Shown here piece after piece: positions 16,024-25,025 of a stretch of DNA of 43,946 bases. The stretch is from positions 1 through 43,946 of the forward strand of contig NZ_JAAMFB010000008.1 of the NCBI RefSeq assembly GCF_013322225.1. The letters run 5' to 3'. The notes under the pieces were generated by a model, which did not search any database, had not been told where the DNA came from, and worked only from the letters and a program-made list of their open reading frames with translations. The position numbers and the translations under genes were made by a program. Origin of the DNA: Agrobacterium larrymoorei. GTDB taxonomy: Bacteria; Pseudomonadota; Alphaproteobacteria; Rhizobiales; Rhizobiaceae. The number at the start of each line of letters is the position of its first letter. Positions within the stretch are counted from its first letter, which is position 1.

Positions 16024-17586
16024 ATGTCTAATATGCAAAACGGACGTACCTCGTTGAAGACGATCCTCAAGTCTTCCGCCGTCGGTGGTCTTGCTGCCCT
16101 CATGCTGACGACGGGCGTTGCAGGACCAATCGTACATTCCTTTGCCGCACCCGTAGATGTGACTGCGCCGCAGGTTCCGAGCTTCGCCAATGTGGTCGAT
16201 GCCGTTTCGCCTGCCGTTGTTTCCGTCCGCGTCCAATCCAACGTGCAGCAGACCTCCGACGATAACAGCAATTTCTCCTTCAATTTCGGTGGGCGCGGCT
16301 TGGACCAGCTGCCCGACGACCATCCGCTGAAGCGCTTCTTCAAGGAGTTCGGTGGTCCTGGATCTGGCGATGACAAGCGCGCCGATCGTGGGCCGAACCG
16401 TCATCGTGATGGTAAAGGTCCGCTTCGCCCCGTCGCTCAGGGCTCCGGCTTCTTTATCTCCGAAGACGGTTACATCGTGACCAATAACCACGTCGTCGAT
16501 GACGGCTCCGCCTACACAGTGGTTATGAATGATGGCACGGAACTCGACGCGAAACTCGTGGGACGTGACAGCCGCACTGACCTTGCGGTGCTCAAAGTCG
16601 ATGTGAACCGCAAGTTCACCTATGTGAAGTTTGCCGATGACAGCAAAATCCGGGTCGGTGACTGGGTGGTTGCCGTCGGTAATCCGTTCGGTCTTGGCGG
16701 CACGGTAACATCCGGCATCATTTCGGCGCGTGGGCGTGATATCGGCTCCGGCCCTTACGACGATTATCTCCAGATCGACGCCGCGGTAAACCGTGGCAAC
16801 TCGGGTGGTCCGGCATTCAACCTCAACGGCGAAGTCGTTGGTATCAACACCGCTATCTTCTCTCCTTCCGGCGGCAATGTCGGTATCGCCTTTGCCATTT
16901 CCTCGACGGTTGCCAAGGACGTGGTGCAGGATCTGATCAAGGACGGTAAGGTCGAGCGTGGCTGGCTGGGCGTACAAATCCAGCCGGTGAGCAAGGATAT
17001 TGCCGAATCGCTTGGTCTTTCCGAGGCAAGTGGCGCGCTGGTCGTGGCACCGCAAGCAGGTTCGCCAGGTGACAAGGCTGGCATCAAGCAGGGCGACATT
17101 ATCACCGCCGTCAACGGCGATCCTATCAAGGACGCGCGTGACCTGTCCCGCCGGATCGGCGCTCTTGCACCGAACAGCAAGGTCGAGCTTTCGCTCTGGC
17201 GTTCCGGCAAGTCGCAGTCTGTCAGCGTGACACTCGGCGATATGGCAAGCGACGACGCATCCAAGGCGACGCAGAGCCAAAGCGAGGACAATAGCGGACA
17301 GTCGTCCACCGAAAAGGCGCTGTCCAGCCTCGGACTGACGGTTGCTCCTTCGGATGATGGAACCGGCCTTGCGATCACCGATGTCGATCCTGACTCCGAT
17401 GCCGCCGCTCGTGGTCTCAAGGCCGGCGAGCGCATCACCTCCGTCAACAACCAGCAGGTTGCTTCCGCTGCCGATGTCGAGAAGGTTCTCGAACAGGCCA
17501 AGAAGGACGGTCGCTCCAAGGCGCTGTTCCAGATCCAGACGGACGATGGCAGCCGCTTCATTGCTCTGGATATCGACCAGGGTTGA
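16024..17586 (+). CDS. degP: Periplasmic serine protease DegP/HtrA (Do family)
   Basis: The 520-residue protein has an N-terminal export signal (about residues 16-45, ending near HSFAAPVDV), a trypsin-like domain with triad H156 (VTNNHVVDD), D186 (SRTDLAVLKV) and S260 (RGNSGGPAFN), then two PDZ domains (about 300-400, GWLGVQIQPV...GDIITAVNGDPI; and about 430-520, GLAITDVDPDSDAAARGLKAGE). It degrades or refolds misfolded envelope proteins. In rhizobia degP commonly follows the cycHJKL operon, as here. ATG 16024 has AAGAAGG at the right spacing, and the leader can fold. A Gly/Asp-rich loop near residue 100-140 matches the usual variable segment. Confidence 0.95.
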   Translation: MSNMQNGRTSLKTILKSSAVGGLAALMLTTGVAGPIVHSFAAPVDVTAPQVPSFANVVDAVSPAVVSVRVQSNVQQTSDDNSNFSFNFGGRGLDQLPDDHPLKRFFKEFGGPGSGDDKRADRGPNRHRDGKGPLRPVAQGSGFFISEDGYIVTNNHVVDDGSAYTVVMNDGTELDAKLVGRDSRTDLAVLKVDVNRKFTYVKFADDSKIRVGDWVVAVGNPFGLGGTVTSGIISARGRDIGSGPYDDYLQIDAAVNRGNSGGPAFNLNGEVVGINTAIFSPSGGNVGIAFAISSTVAKDVVQDLIKDGKVERGWLGVQIQPVSKDIAESLGLSEASGALVVAPQAGSPGDKAGIKQGDIITAVNGDPIKDARDLSRRIGALAPNSKVELSLWRSGKSQSVSVTLGDMASDDASKATQSQSEDNSGQSSTEKALSSLGLTVAPSDDGTGLAITDVDPDSDAAARGLKAGERITSVNNQQVASAADVEKVLEQAKKDGRSKALFQIQTDDGSRFIALDIDQG

Positions 17587-17614
17587 TGAGCAAGGAAGTC
17601 TACCAAACACTCTG

Positions 17615-17699
17615 ACGTCATCCTCGGGCTTGTCCCGAGGATCTAACCACGTTGACGTTGGGGTTCGTCAGATCCTCGGGACAAGCCCGAGGATGACGT
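17615..17699. repeat. REP-like inverted repeat after degP
   Basis: Two perfect 30-base inverted arms (17615-17644 and 17670-17699) are separated by 25 bases. Each arm is itself a hairpin, CCTCGGGCTTGTCCCGAGG in the left arm. This sequence is a well-known abundant intergenic repeat in rhizobial genomes. It lies 28 bases after the degP stop and may act as a bidirectional terminator or mRNA stabiliser. Confidence 0.92.
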
Positions 17700-17835
17700 T
17701 GCGCAAAATGTAACGTCTGTGATCACCTGAACCTGACGGTGGTGGTGCAAAACCAGAGCGATGGCGGAGTTAGCAGCTGTCGAAGACTTAACTCCTTTTC
17801 TTCTTAGCCGGACAAATCGATCAGGAGCGCATCTT

Positions 17836-18594
17836 ATGGAAAGTAATCTGCATAACGTTGACGGCACACCTGTTTCCGGTTGTGCGGCAGAGGGAGCCGA
17901 CGCTATGGTTCCGCACATGAAGATTCTTGTCATTGAAGATGATCTGGAAGCCGCAGCCTATATGACCAAGGCGTTCCGTGAAGCCGGGATTGTGGCAGAC
18001 CACGCCAGCGATGGCGAAAGCGGCCTGTTTATGGGCTGCGAGAATTCCTATGACGTCATGGTGATAGACCGGATGCTGCCGCGCCGGGATGGGCTGTCCG
18101 TCATTTCCGAGCTGCGCCGTCGCGGTATCGAAACGCCTGTGCTGATACTTTCCGCGCTGGGGCAGGTGGACGACCGCGTGACGGGTCTTAAGGCCGGTGG
18201 AGACGATTATCTGCCGAAGCCCTATGCGTTCAGCGAACTTCTGGCCCGCATCGAGGTTTTGGGCCGCCGCAAGGGCAAGCCGGAGCAGGACATGGTGTGC
18301 CGGGTCGGCGATCTGGAACTGGACCGCCTTTCCCATGACGTGCGCCGTGGCGGCAAGGAAATACTGCTTCAGCCGAGGGAATATCGCCTGCTGGAATATC
18401 TGATGAAGAATGCCGGACAGGTCGTGACCCGCACCATGCTTCTGGAAAATGTGTGGGATTACCATTTCGACCCGCAGACCAATGTCATCGATGTGCATGT
18501 CTCCCGCCTTCGCTCGAAGATCGAGAAGGATTTCGAAAAGCCGCTGCTTAAGACCATACGCGGCGCGGGTTACATGATGAAGGACGAGGGGTAA
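17836..18594 (+). CDS. OmpR-family response regulator (unnamed)
   Basis: The 252-residue regulator has a receiver domain beginning at KILVIEDDLEAAAYM, with the phospho-acceptor D78 (VMVIDRMLPRRDG) and switch lysine in YLPKPYAFSE, then an OmpR-type winged helix (LQPREYRLLEYLMKN, PQTNVIDVHVSRLRSKI, LLKTIRGAGYMM). The start at 17836 is chosen for its strong AGGAG eight bases upstream. It gives a 28-residue extension before the receiver that is unusual for the family; internal ATGs at 17908 and 17920 are alternatives. The cognate kinase starts three bases after the stop. The input signal is not known. Confidence 0.9.
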   Translation: MESNLHNVDGTPVSGCAAEGADAMVPHMKILVIEDDLEAAAYMTKAFREAGIVADHASDGESGLFMGCENSYDVMVIDRMLPRRDGLSVISELRRRGIETPVLILSALGQVDDRVTGLKAGGDDYLPKPYAFSELLARIEVLGRRKGKPEQDMVCRVGDLELDRLSHDVRRGGKEILLQPREYRLLEYLMKNAGQVVTRTMLLENVWDYHFDPQTNVIDVHVSRLRSKIEKDFEKPLLKTIRGAGYMMKDEG

Positions 18595-18597
18595 GCC

Positions 18598-20013
18598 TTG
18601 TTCAGGGACCGTGTGCGTATGTTGTTCCGGTCCGCAGCCATGCGGCTGTCTGCACTTTATATTCTGCTGTTTGCGCTCTGCGCTGCCTTCCTCGTCTTCT
18701 ACGTCACGGCTCTCTCGGAGCGCCTGCTGAACCAGCAGACGCAGGACGCCGTGCAGCAGGAGGTGGGCGATGTCCAGCGCGTCTATAATCGCGGAGGCAT
18801 CAATCCGCTGTTGCGGATGATGGAGCGTCGCGCGCGTCAGCCGGGCGCTGGCCTTTATGTGATTGCAGGTCCGAATGGCGAGATTCTGGCCGGGAACGTT
18901 GCTTCCGTGCAGCCAGGCGTTTTCGACCGGGAGGGATGGACGGAGTTTCCATTCCGCTATGAACGCTATTCCGAAACCGGCGACACCGTAAAGCACATGG
19001 CGACGGCCAATGTCTTCACTCTTGATAATGGCCTGCGTATTCTCGTGGGACGGGATCTGGGCGAGCCGACGAAATTTCGCCTGCTGGTACGCAACGCGCT
19101 GATGGTCGCTCTGGCCATCATGGGTGGTGGTGCGGTCCTGATTTGGTTCGCAATCGGTCGCAACGCCCTCAAACGCATCGATCGCATGTCGGCGGCGACC
19201 AAGAAGATCATGGCGGGTGATCTTTCGCAGCGGCTCCCGCAAGGGCGGGCCGGTGACGAGTTCGACCGGCTATCGGGTTCTCTCAACGCCATGTTGGGGC
19301 GCATCGAAAAGCTGAATGAGGGCTTGCGGCAGGTTTCCGACAACATCGCCCACGATCTCAAGACACCGCTGACGCGCCTGAGAAACAAGGCGGCGGACGC
19401 GCTGGAAGATCGTGATGAAGGTAAGCGAAGGGCAGCGCTCGAGGGTATCATTGCCGAATCCGACCAGCTAATCCGCACCTTCAACGCGCTTCTCATGATC
19501 TCCCGCGTAGAGGCGGGGTCGATTGCAGCGGAGATGACCGATGTGGATATTTCCGCCATCGCTGCCGACAGTGCGGAGCTTTACGAGCCTGTTGCAGACG
19601 AGGAAGGGCTGGCGCTGACGGCGGACATCGCGCCCGGCCTGATCGTAAAGGGAAATCGTGAATTGATAGGCCAGGCGCTGACCAACCTCATCGACAACGC
19701 CATCAAATATGCCGCTGGGCAAGAGGGCGAGAAAAAGCTCGTCGTTCGGCTTTCTCAAGGTCATGAGGGCATCGTTCTGTCCGTTGCCGATAACGGGCCG
19801 GGCGTGCCGTCCGAGAAACGGGCTGAGGTCATCAAGCGCTTCGTTCGGCTGGATGAGAGCCGCTCCAAGCCCGGAACAGGTTTGGGCCTTTCGTTAGTGG
19901 AGGCTGTCATGGAGCTTCACGGCGGCGTTCTCCAGCTTTCCGATACCGTCCCGGACAATCAGCAGTCGCCGGGTCTGACGGTTTCGATGGTTTTTCCGGT
20001 TTCCAGCCCTTAA
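18598..20013 (+). CDS. Membrane sensor histidine kinase, partner of the upstream regulator
   Basis: The 471-residue kinase starts at TTG with GAGGGG upstream. TM1 is about residues 15-37 (SALYILLFALCAAFLVFYV), followed by a periplasmic domain of about 130 residues, TM2 at about 168-188, a HAMP linker, and DHp and ATPase domains. H252 in NIAHDLKTPLTRL is the phospho-acceptor; NLIDNAIKYA, VADNGPGVP and GTGLGLSLVEA are intact. It resembles the QseC/EnvZ-type kinases. Immediate linkage to the response regulator indicates a cognate pair, and the position after degP suggests envelope stress sensing, which is inference. Translation probably depends on coupling to the regulator. Confidence 0.9.
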   Translation: MFRDRVRMLFRSAAMRLSALYILLFALCAAFLVFYVTALSERLLNQQTQDAVQQEVGDVQRVYNRGGINPLLRMMERRARQPGAGLYVIAGPNGEILAGNVASVQPGVFDREGWTEFPFRYERYSETGDTVKHMATANVFTLDNGLRILVGRDLGEPTKFRLLVRNALMVALAIMGGGAVLIWFAIGRNALKRIDRMSAATKKIMAGDLSQRLPQGRAGDEFDRLSGSLNAMLGRIEKLNEGLRQVSDNIAHDLKTPLTRLRNKAADALEDRDEGKRRAALEGIIAESDQLIRTFNALLMISRVEAGSIAAEMTDVDISAIAADSAELYEPVADEEGLALTADIAPGLIVKGNRELIGQALTNLIDNAIKYAAGQEGEKKLVVRLSQGHEGIVLSVADNGPGVPSEKRAEVIKRFVRLDESRSKPGTGLGLSLVEAVMELHGGVLQLSDTVPDNQQSPGLTVSMVFPVSSP

Positions 20014-20076
20014 AGTCTCCTTCAACGATGAAGCCGAATCCGAGAGGCGGCATTCACCGACAAAGGGAGAGAGACT

Positions 20077-23046
20077 TTGACAGAAGCCGTAACTGCCGAG
20101 AGGCGGCTCGATGAGGTGCAGCCGGACGCTATCCGGGCCTTTACGCAAGCAGAACTGAAATCGGTTCTCTCCTCCCTTAAGGACATCGGTAAGCGCGAAC
20201 CCGCCGTGGCTGAGCTTCTGGTGGGGGACAGCAAGCTCAAGCATTTCATGGCCAATGCTTTCACACTGTCTCCCTATTTGCGGGACGCCGCCGTTGCGGA
20301 TGAAGGGTTGTTGACGCTGGCGATTTCGGAGCCCGTGGAAAAGGCATTGGGCGATCTGGTGGCCGAAGCGCGTCATTGCTGGCGTCCGGGCGAGGATGGT
20401 AATGTGCCGACCGAAGCGGAGGTGATGACGCGACTGCGTGTTGCCAAGCGACGGCTTTCCTTCATCGCGGCACTGGCCGACCTTGGGCGCATCTTTACGG
20501 CGCGCGACACGACGCTGTGGCTGAGCGATATGGCCGATGCGGCGCTTGCGGCGGCGATCGATCATCTGCTGCTTGCCAACCACAATAATGGAAAGCTGAA
20601 ACTGATAAACCCGGATATGCCGAGTGAGCATTCCGGTCTGGTTGTCCTGGGCATGGGCAAGCTGGGTGCGCGAGAGCTGAATTACTCCTCTGACATCGAC
20701 GCCGTGGTGTTCTTCGAGCCTTCTGCCGGTATCGTTCCCGATCCACTGGATGCGCTGGAGACCTTCGGGCGGATGATGCGCAGACTTATCCGCATCATGC
20801 AGGAGCGGACGGCGGATGGATATGTGTTCCGCACCGACCTTCGCCTGCGGCCCGACCCCGGTTCGACGCCGCTTGCCATCCCGGTAGAGGCCGCGCTGCT
20901 CTATTATGAGGGCAGGGGACAGAATTGGGAGCGAGCGGCTTACATCAAGGCCAGACCGGTGGCGGGGGACATCAAGGCGGGCGAGAATTTCCTGCGGGAA
21001 CTGACGCCTTTCGTGTTTCGTAAATATCTCGACTATGCGGCGATTGCCGACATTCATTCCATCAAGCGGCAGATCCATGCCCATAAGGGGCATGGGGCTA
21101 TTGCGGTGAAGGGGCATAACGTCAAGCTGGGGCGCGGCGGCATTCGCGAGATCGAGTTCTTTGCACAGACACAGCAGTTGATCGCAGGCGGGCGAATGGC
21201 GCCGCTGCGGGTGCGTTCGACCGAAGAAGCGCTTTGCGCTCTGACGGACGCAAAATGGATCGATGCAGGTACGCGTGACAGCTTGAAGGATGCCTACTGG
21301 TTTCTGCGCGAAGTCGAGCACCGCATCCAGATGGTGCGAGACGAGCAGACTCATATTTTGCCGGAAACGGAAGCGGAGTTGAAGCGGATCGCTTTCATGC
21401 TGGGCTTTGCAGATACCAAGGCATTTTCGCAGAAATTGGAGGAAGTGTTGCGGCTGGTGGAGCGGAAATATTCCGCCCTGTTCGAGCAGGAAACCAGGCT
21501 TTCCGGCGAGAGCGGTAATCTCGTCTTCACCGGTCAGAAGGATGACCCCGATACGCTGAAGACTTTGGCACGGCTTGGCTTCGAGCGTCCCGAAGACATG
21601 TCGCGCGTCATTCGCACATGGCACAATGGGCGTTACCGGGCAACGCAATCTGTGGAGGCGCGCGAGCGGCTGACCGAATTGACACCGGACCTGCTGAAGG
21701 CCTTTGGCGCGAGCAAGCGGGCGGATGAAGCTCTGTTGCGTTTCGATAATTTTCTATCCGGTCTCCCCGCAGGCATCCAGCTCTTCTCTCTGCTTGGCAA
21801 CAATCCGGCGCTGCTCTCGCTGCTGGTGAAGATCATGTCGTCTGCGCCGAGGCTGGCCGAAATCATCGCAGCGCGACCGCATGTTTTCGATGGAATGCTG
21901 GACCCGGCACTGATGACAGAGATTCCGACGCGCGATTATCTGTTGGAGCGGATGGACGGCTTTCTCGCACCTGCGCGTCACTACGAGGATGTGCTGGACC
22001 GGCTGCGCATCTTTGCTGCGGAGCAACGTTTCCTGATCGGCGTGCGGCTGCTGACGGGGGCAATCTCCGGCCAGGTGGCGGCGCGTACTTTCACGCACCT
22101 TGCCGATCTGGTCATCGAAAACTGCTTGAAAGCGGTGCTGGCTGAGATGGAAACCGCGCATGGCACATATCCGAGTGGCCGGGTAACCGTGGTTGGCATG
22201 GGCAAGCTCGGCTCATTCGAGCTGACCGCCGGTTCTGACGTCGACTTGATTTTGCTTTACGATTACGACGATGGGGTCACGGAATCCGATGGGGCGAAGC
22301 CGCTGGATGCGGTGCGTTATTTCACCCGCGTAACGCAACGGCTGATCTCGGCTCTCTCCGCACCGACTGCCGAAGGCGTTCTCTACGAAGTGGATATGCG
22401 GCTTCGCCCTTCCGGCAACAAGGGGCCGGTGGCGACGCGCATCGCTACGTTCGAGAAATACCAGCGTGAAGAGGCGTGGACATGGGAGCATCTGGCGCTC
22501 TCCCGCGCTCGGCTGATTTGCGGCGATGTTTCGCTGATCGAGGATGCAGAAGGCATTATCGCTTCGGTGCTTTCTCAAAAACGCGACGTCGCAAAAATCG
22601 CCGCCGACGTGCTGGAAATGCGAAAGCTGATCGGTGACGAAAAGCCGCCCGCCAATAGCTGGGACTTCAAGCTCATTCCCGGCGGGCTGGTCGATCTGGA
22701 GTTCATCGCGCAGTATCTGACGCTGGTCGCCCCTGCAAAAGAACTGCCATTGCATAAGCCGGGTGAAAGCACCGCAGACGTTCTGAAGCGCATTGCGCCT
22801 GCCGCGATGGATGCGCAGGCCTTTGACGATTGCATCGCGGCGATGCGGCTTTTCACAGAACTCTCGCAGATCATCCGCCTTTGCATCGACAGCGAGTTCG
22901 AACCGAAGGAGGCTCCCGCAGGACTTGTCGACCTCGTCTGCCGCGCCGGTGATTGCCCGGATATTTCGACACTGGAAAGCGAAGTGAAGCGGCTGTCGAA
23001 AACCGTGCGTAAGAGTTTTTCGCAGGTTGTGAAAGATGGCGTCTAG
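20077..23046 (+). CDS. glnE: Bifunctional glutamine-synthetase adenylyltransferase/deadenylylase GlnE
   Basis: The 989-residue enzyme has two nucleotidyltransferase-like domains. The N-terminal adenylyl-removase site is GMGKLGARELNYSSDIDAVV (D206, D208), and the C-terminal adenylyltransferase site is GMGKLGSFELTAGSDVDLIL (D721, D723). The connecting region has PGSTPLAIPVEAALLYYEGR and GRGGIREIEFFAQTQQL. GlnE modifies glutamine synthetase in response to PII proteins and glutamine, so it sets nitrogen assimilation. It is slightly longer than the E. coli protein (946), normal for alpha-proteobacteria. The TTG start with GGGAGAG upstream gives the only sensible N-terminus. Both active sites look intact. 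Confidence 0.95.
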   Translation: MTEAVTAERRLDEVQPDAIRAFTQAELKSVLSSLKDIGKREPAVAELLVGDSKLKHFMANAFTLSPYLRDAAVADEGLLTLAISEPVEKALGDLVAEARHCWRPGEDGNVPTEAEVMTRLRVAKRRLSFIAALADLGRIFTARDTTLWLSDMADAALAAAIDHLLLANHNNGKLKLINPDMPSEHSGLVVLGMGKLGARELNYSSDIDAVVFFEPSAGIVPDPLDALETFGRMMRRLIRIMQERTADGYVFRTDLRLRPDPGSTPLAIPVEAALLYYEGRGQNWERAAYIKARPVAGDIKAGENFLRELTPFVFRKYLDYAAIADIHSIKRQIHAHKGHGAIAVKGHNVKLGRGGIREIEFFAQTQQLIAGGRMAPLRVRSTEEALCALTDAKWIDAGTRDSLKDAYWFLREVEHRIQMVRDEQTHILPETEAELKRIAFMLGFADTKAFSQKLEEVLRLVERKYSALFEQETRLSGESGNLVFTGQKDDPDTLKTLARLGFERPEDMSRVIRTWHNGRYRATQSVEARERLTELTPDLLKAFGASKRADEALLRFDNFLSGLPAGIQLFSLLGNNPALLSLLVKIMSSAPRLAEIIAARPHVFDGMLDPALMTEIPTRDYLLERMDGFLAPARHYEDVLDRLRIFAAEQRFLIGVRLLTGAISGQVAARTFTHLADLVIENCLKAVLAEMETAHGTYPSGRVTVVGMGKLGSFELTAGSDVDLILLYDYDDGVTESDGAKPLDAVRYFTRVTQRLISALSAPTAEGVLYEVDMRLRPSGNKGPVATRIATFEKYQREEAWTWEHLALSRARLICGDVSLIEDAEGIIASVLSQKRDVAKIAADVLEMRKLIGDEKPPANSWDFKLIPGGLVDLEFIAQYLTLVAPAKELPLHKPGESTADVLKRIAPAAMDAQAFDDCIAAMRLFTELSQIIRLCIDSEFEPKEAPAGLVDLVCRAGDCPDISTLESEVKRLSKTVRKSFSQVVKDGV

Positions 23047-23061
23047 ATTGTAGGATTAGCA

Positions 23062-23487
23062 ATGGACACCAACTGGAAGCTGATAAGAGAGCTGCTGAAT
23101 GCCGCTATCGACACGTGCGAACGGATTGAGGCAAGTGGCTACAAAGAGACTGATCGTGATGCCGTGATCGATGTAATCGGTCAGCCGGTGAGCGTTCAGG
23201 ACTTGCTGACAAGCGCGTGGACTGCTCCTGAAAGTCTGCGTTACGCCATCATTCGCCACAGGCACGATGTCGGGATAAACGCAGCCTATGTTTCGGAAAC
23301 CGCGCGGATTCTTGTGTCCACCGTCCAAGCAGCCGCGGAGATGATTGGCGCCGGTGGAGGAGACACTTTTACGGCGTTGCAGTCTCAAAAAATGACGGCG
23401 TGGTTCAACGAGCACGCCGCCCCCGCAATAGAGCGCGCTATCGCCGCGCGGCGGCAGCAGGAAAAAGACGAAGGGTTTACAGAATGA
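23062..23487 (+). CDS. Unrecognised 141-residue protein
   Basis: I do not recognise this family. The product is soluble and mostly helical: MDTNWKLIRELLNAAIDTCE at the start, a central segment IGQPVSVQDLLTSAWTAPES, and a charged C-terminal helix rich in Ala, Arg and Gln. There is no signal peptide or membrane segment. It starts 15 bases after glnE, and its stop overlaps the next ATG, so the three genes may share a transcript. The repeated hydrophobic spacing in the first 40 residues suggests a small helical bundle. No function can be assigned. Confidence 0.7.
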   Translation: MDTNWKLIRELLNAAIDTCERIEASGYKETDRDAVIDVIGQPVSVQDLLTSAWTAPESLRYAIIRHRHDVGINAAYVSETARILVSTVQAAAEMIGAGGGDTFTALQSQKMTAWFNEHAAPAIERAIAARRQQEKDEGFTE

Positions 23488-23882
23488 TCGGATACACGAT
23501 GGTCGGCACGCGAGATCTCGACCGTGCCGTTGAGTTTTACGATGCGGTTTTTGCCGAGATGGGTTTGAAGCAGTGCTTCAAGGACGAGCAGGTCGCTTTC
23601 TGGGGCGACAAGTCCGATGCCAATGCGCCGCGCTTTGCTACCGGCTACCCCTTCAACGGAGACAAGGCCAATGTCGGCAATGGCGTGATGACCGCTTTTC
23701 TCATCAACAGTTCCGACAAGATCGACAGGCTATATGAAATCGGCATGTCCAACGGTGGTGCGGATGAGGGCGCGCCGGGTCTGCGGCCAGACTATGGCGA
23801 AGGGTTCTATGCGGCCTATATCCGCGACCCGGACGGCAACAAGATTGCGTTCGTTTGCTACGATGCCAGTAAGGCGAGTTGA
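23484..23882 (+). CDS. VOC-family (glyoxalase/bleomycin-resistance fold) protein
   Basis: The 132-residue protein has the vicinal-oxygen-chelate pattern: IGYTMVGTRDLDRAVEFYDA at the start, a central AFLINSSDKIDRLYEIGMSN, and the C-terminal YAAYIRDPDGNKIAFVCYD. VOC proteins bind a divalent metal and act as glyoxalases, dioxygenases or resistance proteins; substrate specificity cannot be read here. The start at 23484 overlaps the upstream stop. The gene ends 33 bases from a convergent minus-strand gene, with no obvious terminator hairpin between. Confidence 0.87.
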   Translation: MIGYTMVGTRDLDRAVEFYDAVFAEMGLKQCFKDEQVAFWGDKSDANAPRFATGYPFNGDKANVGNGVMTAFLINSSDKIDRLYEIGMSNGGADEGAPGLRPDYGEGFYAAYIRDPDGNKIAFVCYDASKAS

Positions 23883-23914
23883 GCAAGAGCGTTTTGGCGT
23901 TTTCAGGAAATTCT

Positions 23915-24766
23915 CTAGCTGGAAGCTCTGTCGAGAGAAGCCTTCGCCGCCTGAAAGGCGTCATTGACGTGTATAAATTTCCGGGCCTGCCAACGGCAGT
24001 ATTCCTCCAGAAAATCCCCTGAGAACCACATGCCGCTGCGGGGGCTATCGTCGTGCCAGCCGATCGTTCCCTGCGCTGCCGCACTGTTGAGGAGACGCTG
24101 CAGGTGGGTCCGTGACATCATGAAATCGGCGGCCATAGCCCTTGCATCCACAAAGCCGATATCGATGCGCTGTTTTTTCCGGTCTGCGTCCTCGATACGG
24201 CTGATGAACTCATCCATCACGAGCGCCCCTGCCTCCGTCCACAGAAAAAGGCCCACGCGTTCGGGAGGTTCGATCCAGTTCTTGTCGGCAAGGCAGGCGC
24301 GCGCGGTCAGCGGTTGTGCCAGGCTGAAGATGTCTGGTCTTGCCATCAGCTCTTCCAATCGCGTGCCTGCATCCATGCCATCGAGAACCATCAGATTGGC
24401 GGCATGCCAGCGAAACATCATCTGTTCACTGATTGGCGTTGCCCTGTATCGCTTTGGGCGAAGTCCTGCGGCCTTTTCGATGTAACGATAGATTTCGAGC
24501 TGATCGAGGTAGTTCTGCACGGTATTGCGGCTGGCGATACCATTTGGCGTTACCAGTTCACGCAGTTGCGCCACGGTGAAACCGCGCGGTCCGATCTCAA
24601 GGTTAAGCGCCATGCCGGCCTGGGTCAGAAGCCATTTCTGGTGGGCTGACAGAAGCCGCGCGATGCGAGGGTTTTCATCATAGGCCGATCGAAGGTTGCG
24701 GGCCAGGTTTCTGACGGCTGCGAGTAGTTCCGGCGCTGCGACGAGTTCGGCATAGGAAACCGTCAT
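23915..24766 (-). CDS. Winged-helix-like putative regulator
   Basis: The 283-residue protein shows two helix-turn-helix-like stretches: an N-terminal winged-helix pattern (FTVAQLRELVTPNGIASRNT then VQNYLDQLEIYRYIEK) and a second near the C-terminus (ARAMAADFMMSRTHLQRLLN). Between them is a helical region without catalytic motifs. This suggests a DNA-binding regulator, though I do not recognise the family. The start at 24766 has AGGA seven bases upstream; the frame is open to 24847, but the added residues look non-conserved. An AT-rich promoter region lies at 24848-25025, shared with nothing on the plus strand. The gene is monocistronic and convergent with the VOC gene. Confidence 0.65.
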   Translation of the reverse strand: MTVSYAELVAAPELLAAVRNLARNLRSAYDENPRIARLLSAHQKWLLTQAGMALNLEIGPRGFTVAQLRELVTPNGIASRNTVQNYLDQLEIYRYIEKAAGLRPKRYRATPISEQMMFRWHAANLMVLDGMDAGTRLEELMARPDIFSLAQPLTARACLADKNWIEPPERVGLFLWTEAGALVMDEFISRIEDADRKKQRIDIGFVDARAMAADFMMSRTHLQRLLNSAAAQGTIGWHDDSPRSGMWFSGDFLEEYCRWQARKFIHVNDAFQAAKASLDRASS

Positions 24767-25025
24767 CGCATGTCCTGCGAGGTTCGAAATCCAACGTCGT
24801 GATACCTGTCGTGCAATGGAGGAGCCCCAGCAATCCAATTCCGCCACGGTAGATCGATGCAGCGGTTTTATAAAATCGATATGCGTCGAACAGAGTCTAC
24901 AAGTCGGATATCACGCAAACTGTTACTCCACGTTTATTGAATAAAATTTTCAAAAAAAACAATGCCGTTTGTCCGCAAACACATTGAAATGCCACAGCGC
25001 GGGAGAGGCGAGCGCGGCTGATTCA

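Noticed and set aside
15871..17610. A 579-codon open frame antisense to degP
   Set aside because: degP has its full catalytic triad and PDZ domains on the plus strand; the antisense frame shows no recognised motif and is a compositional shadow.
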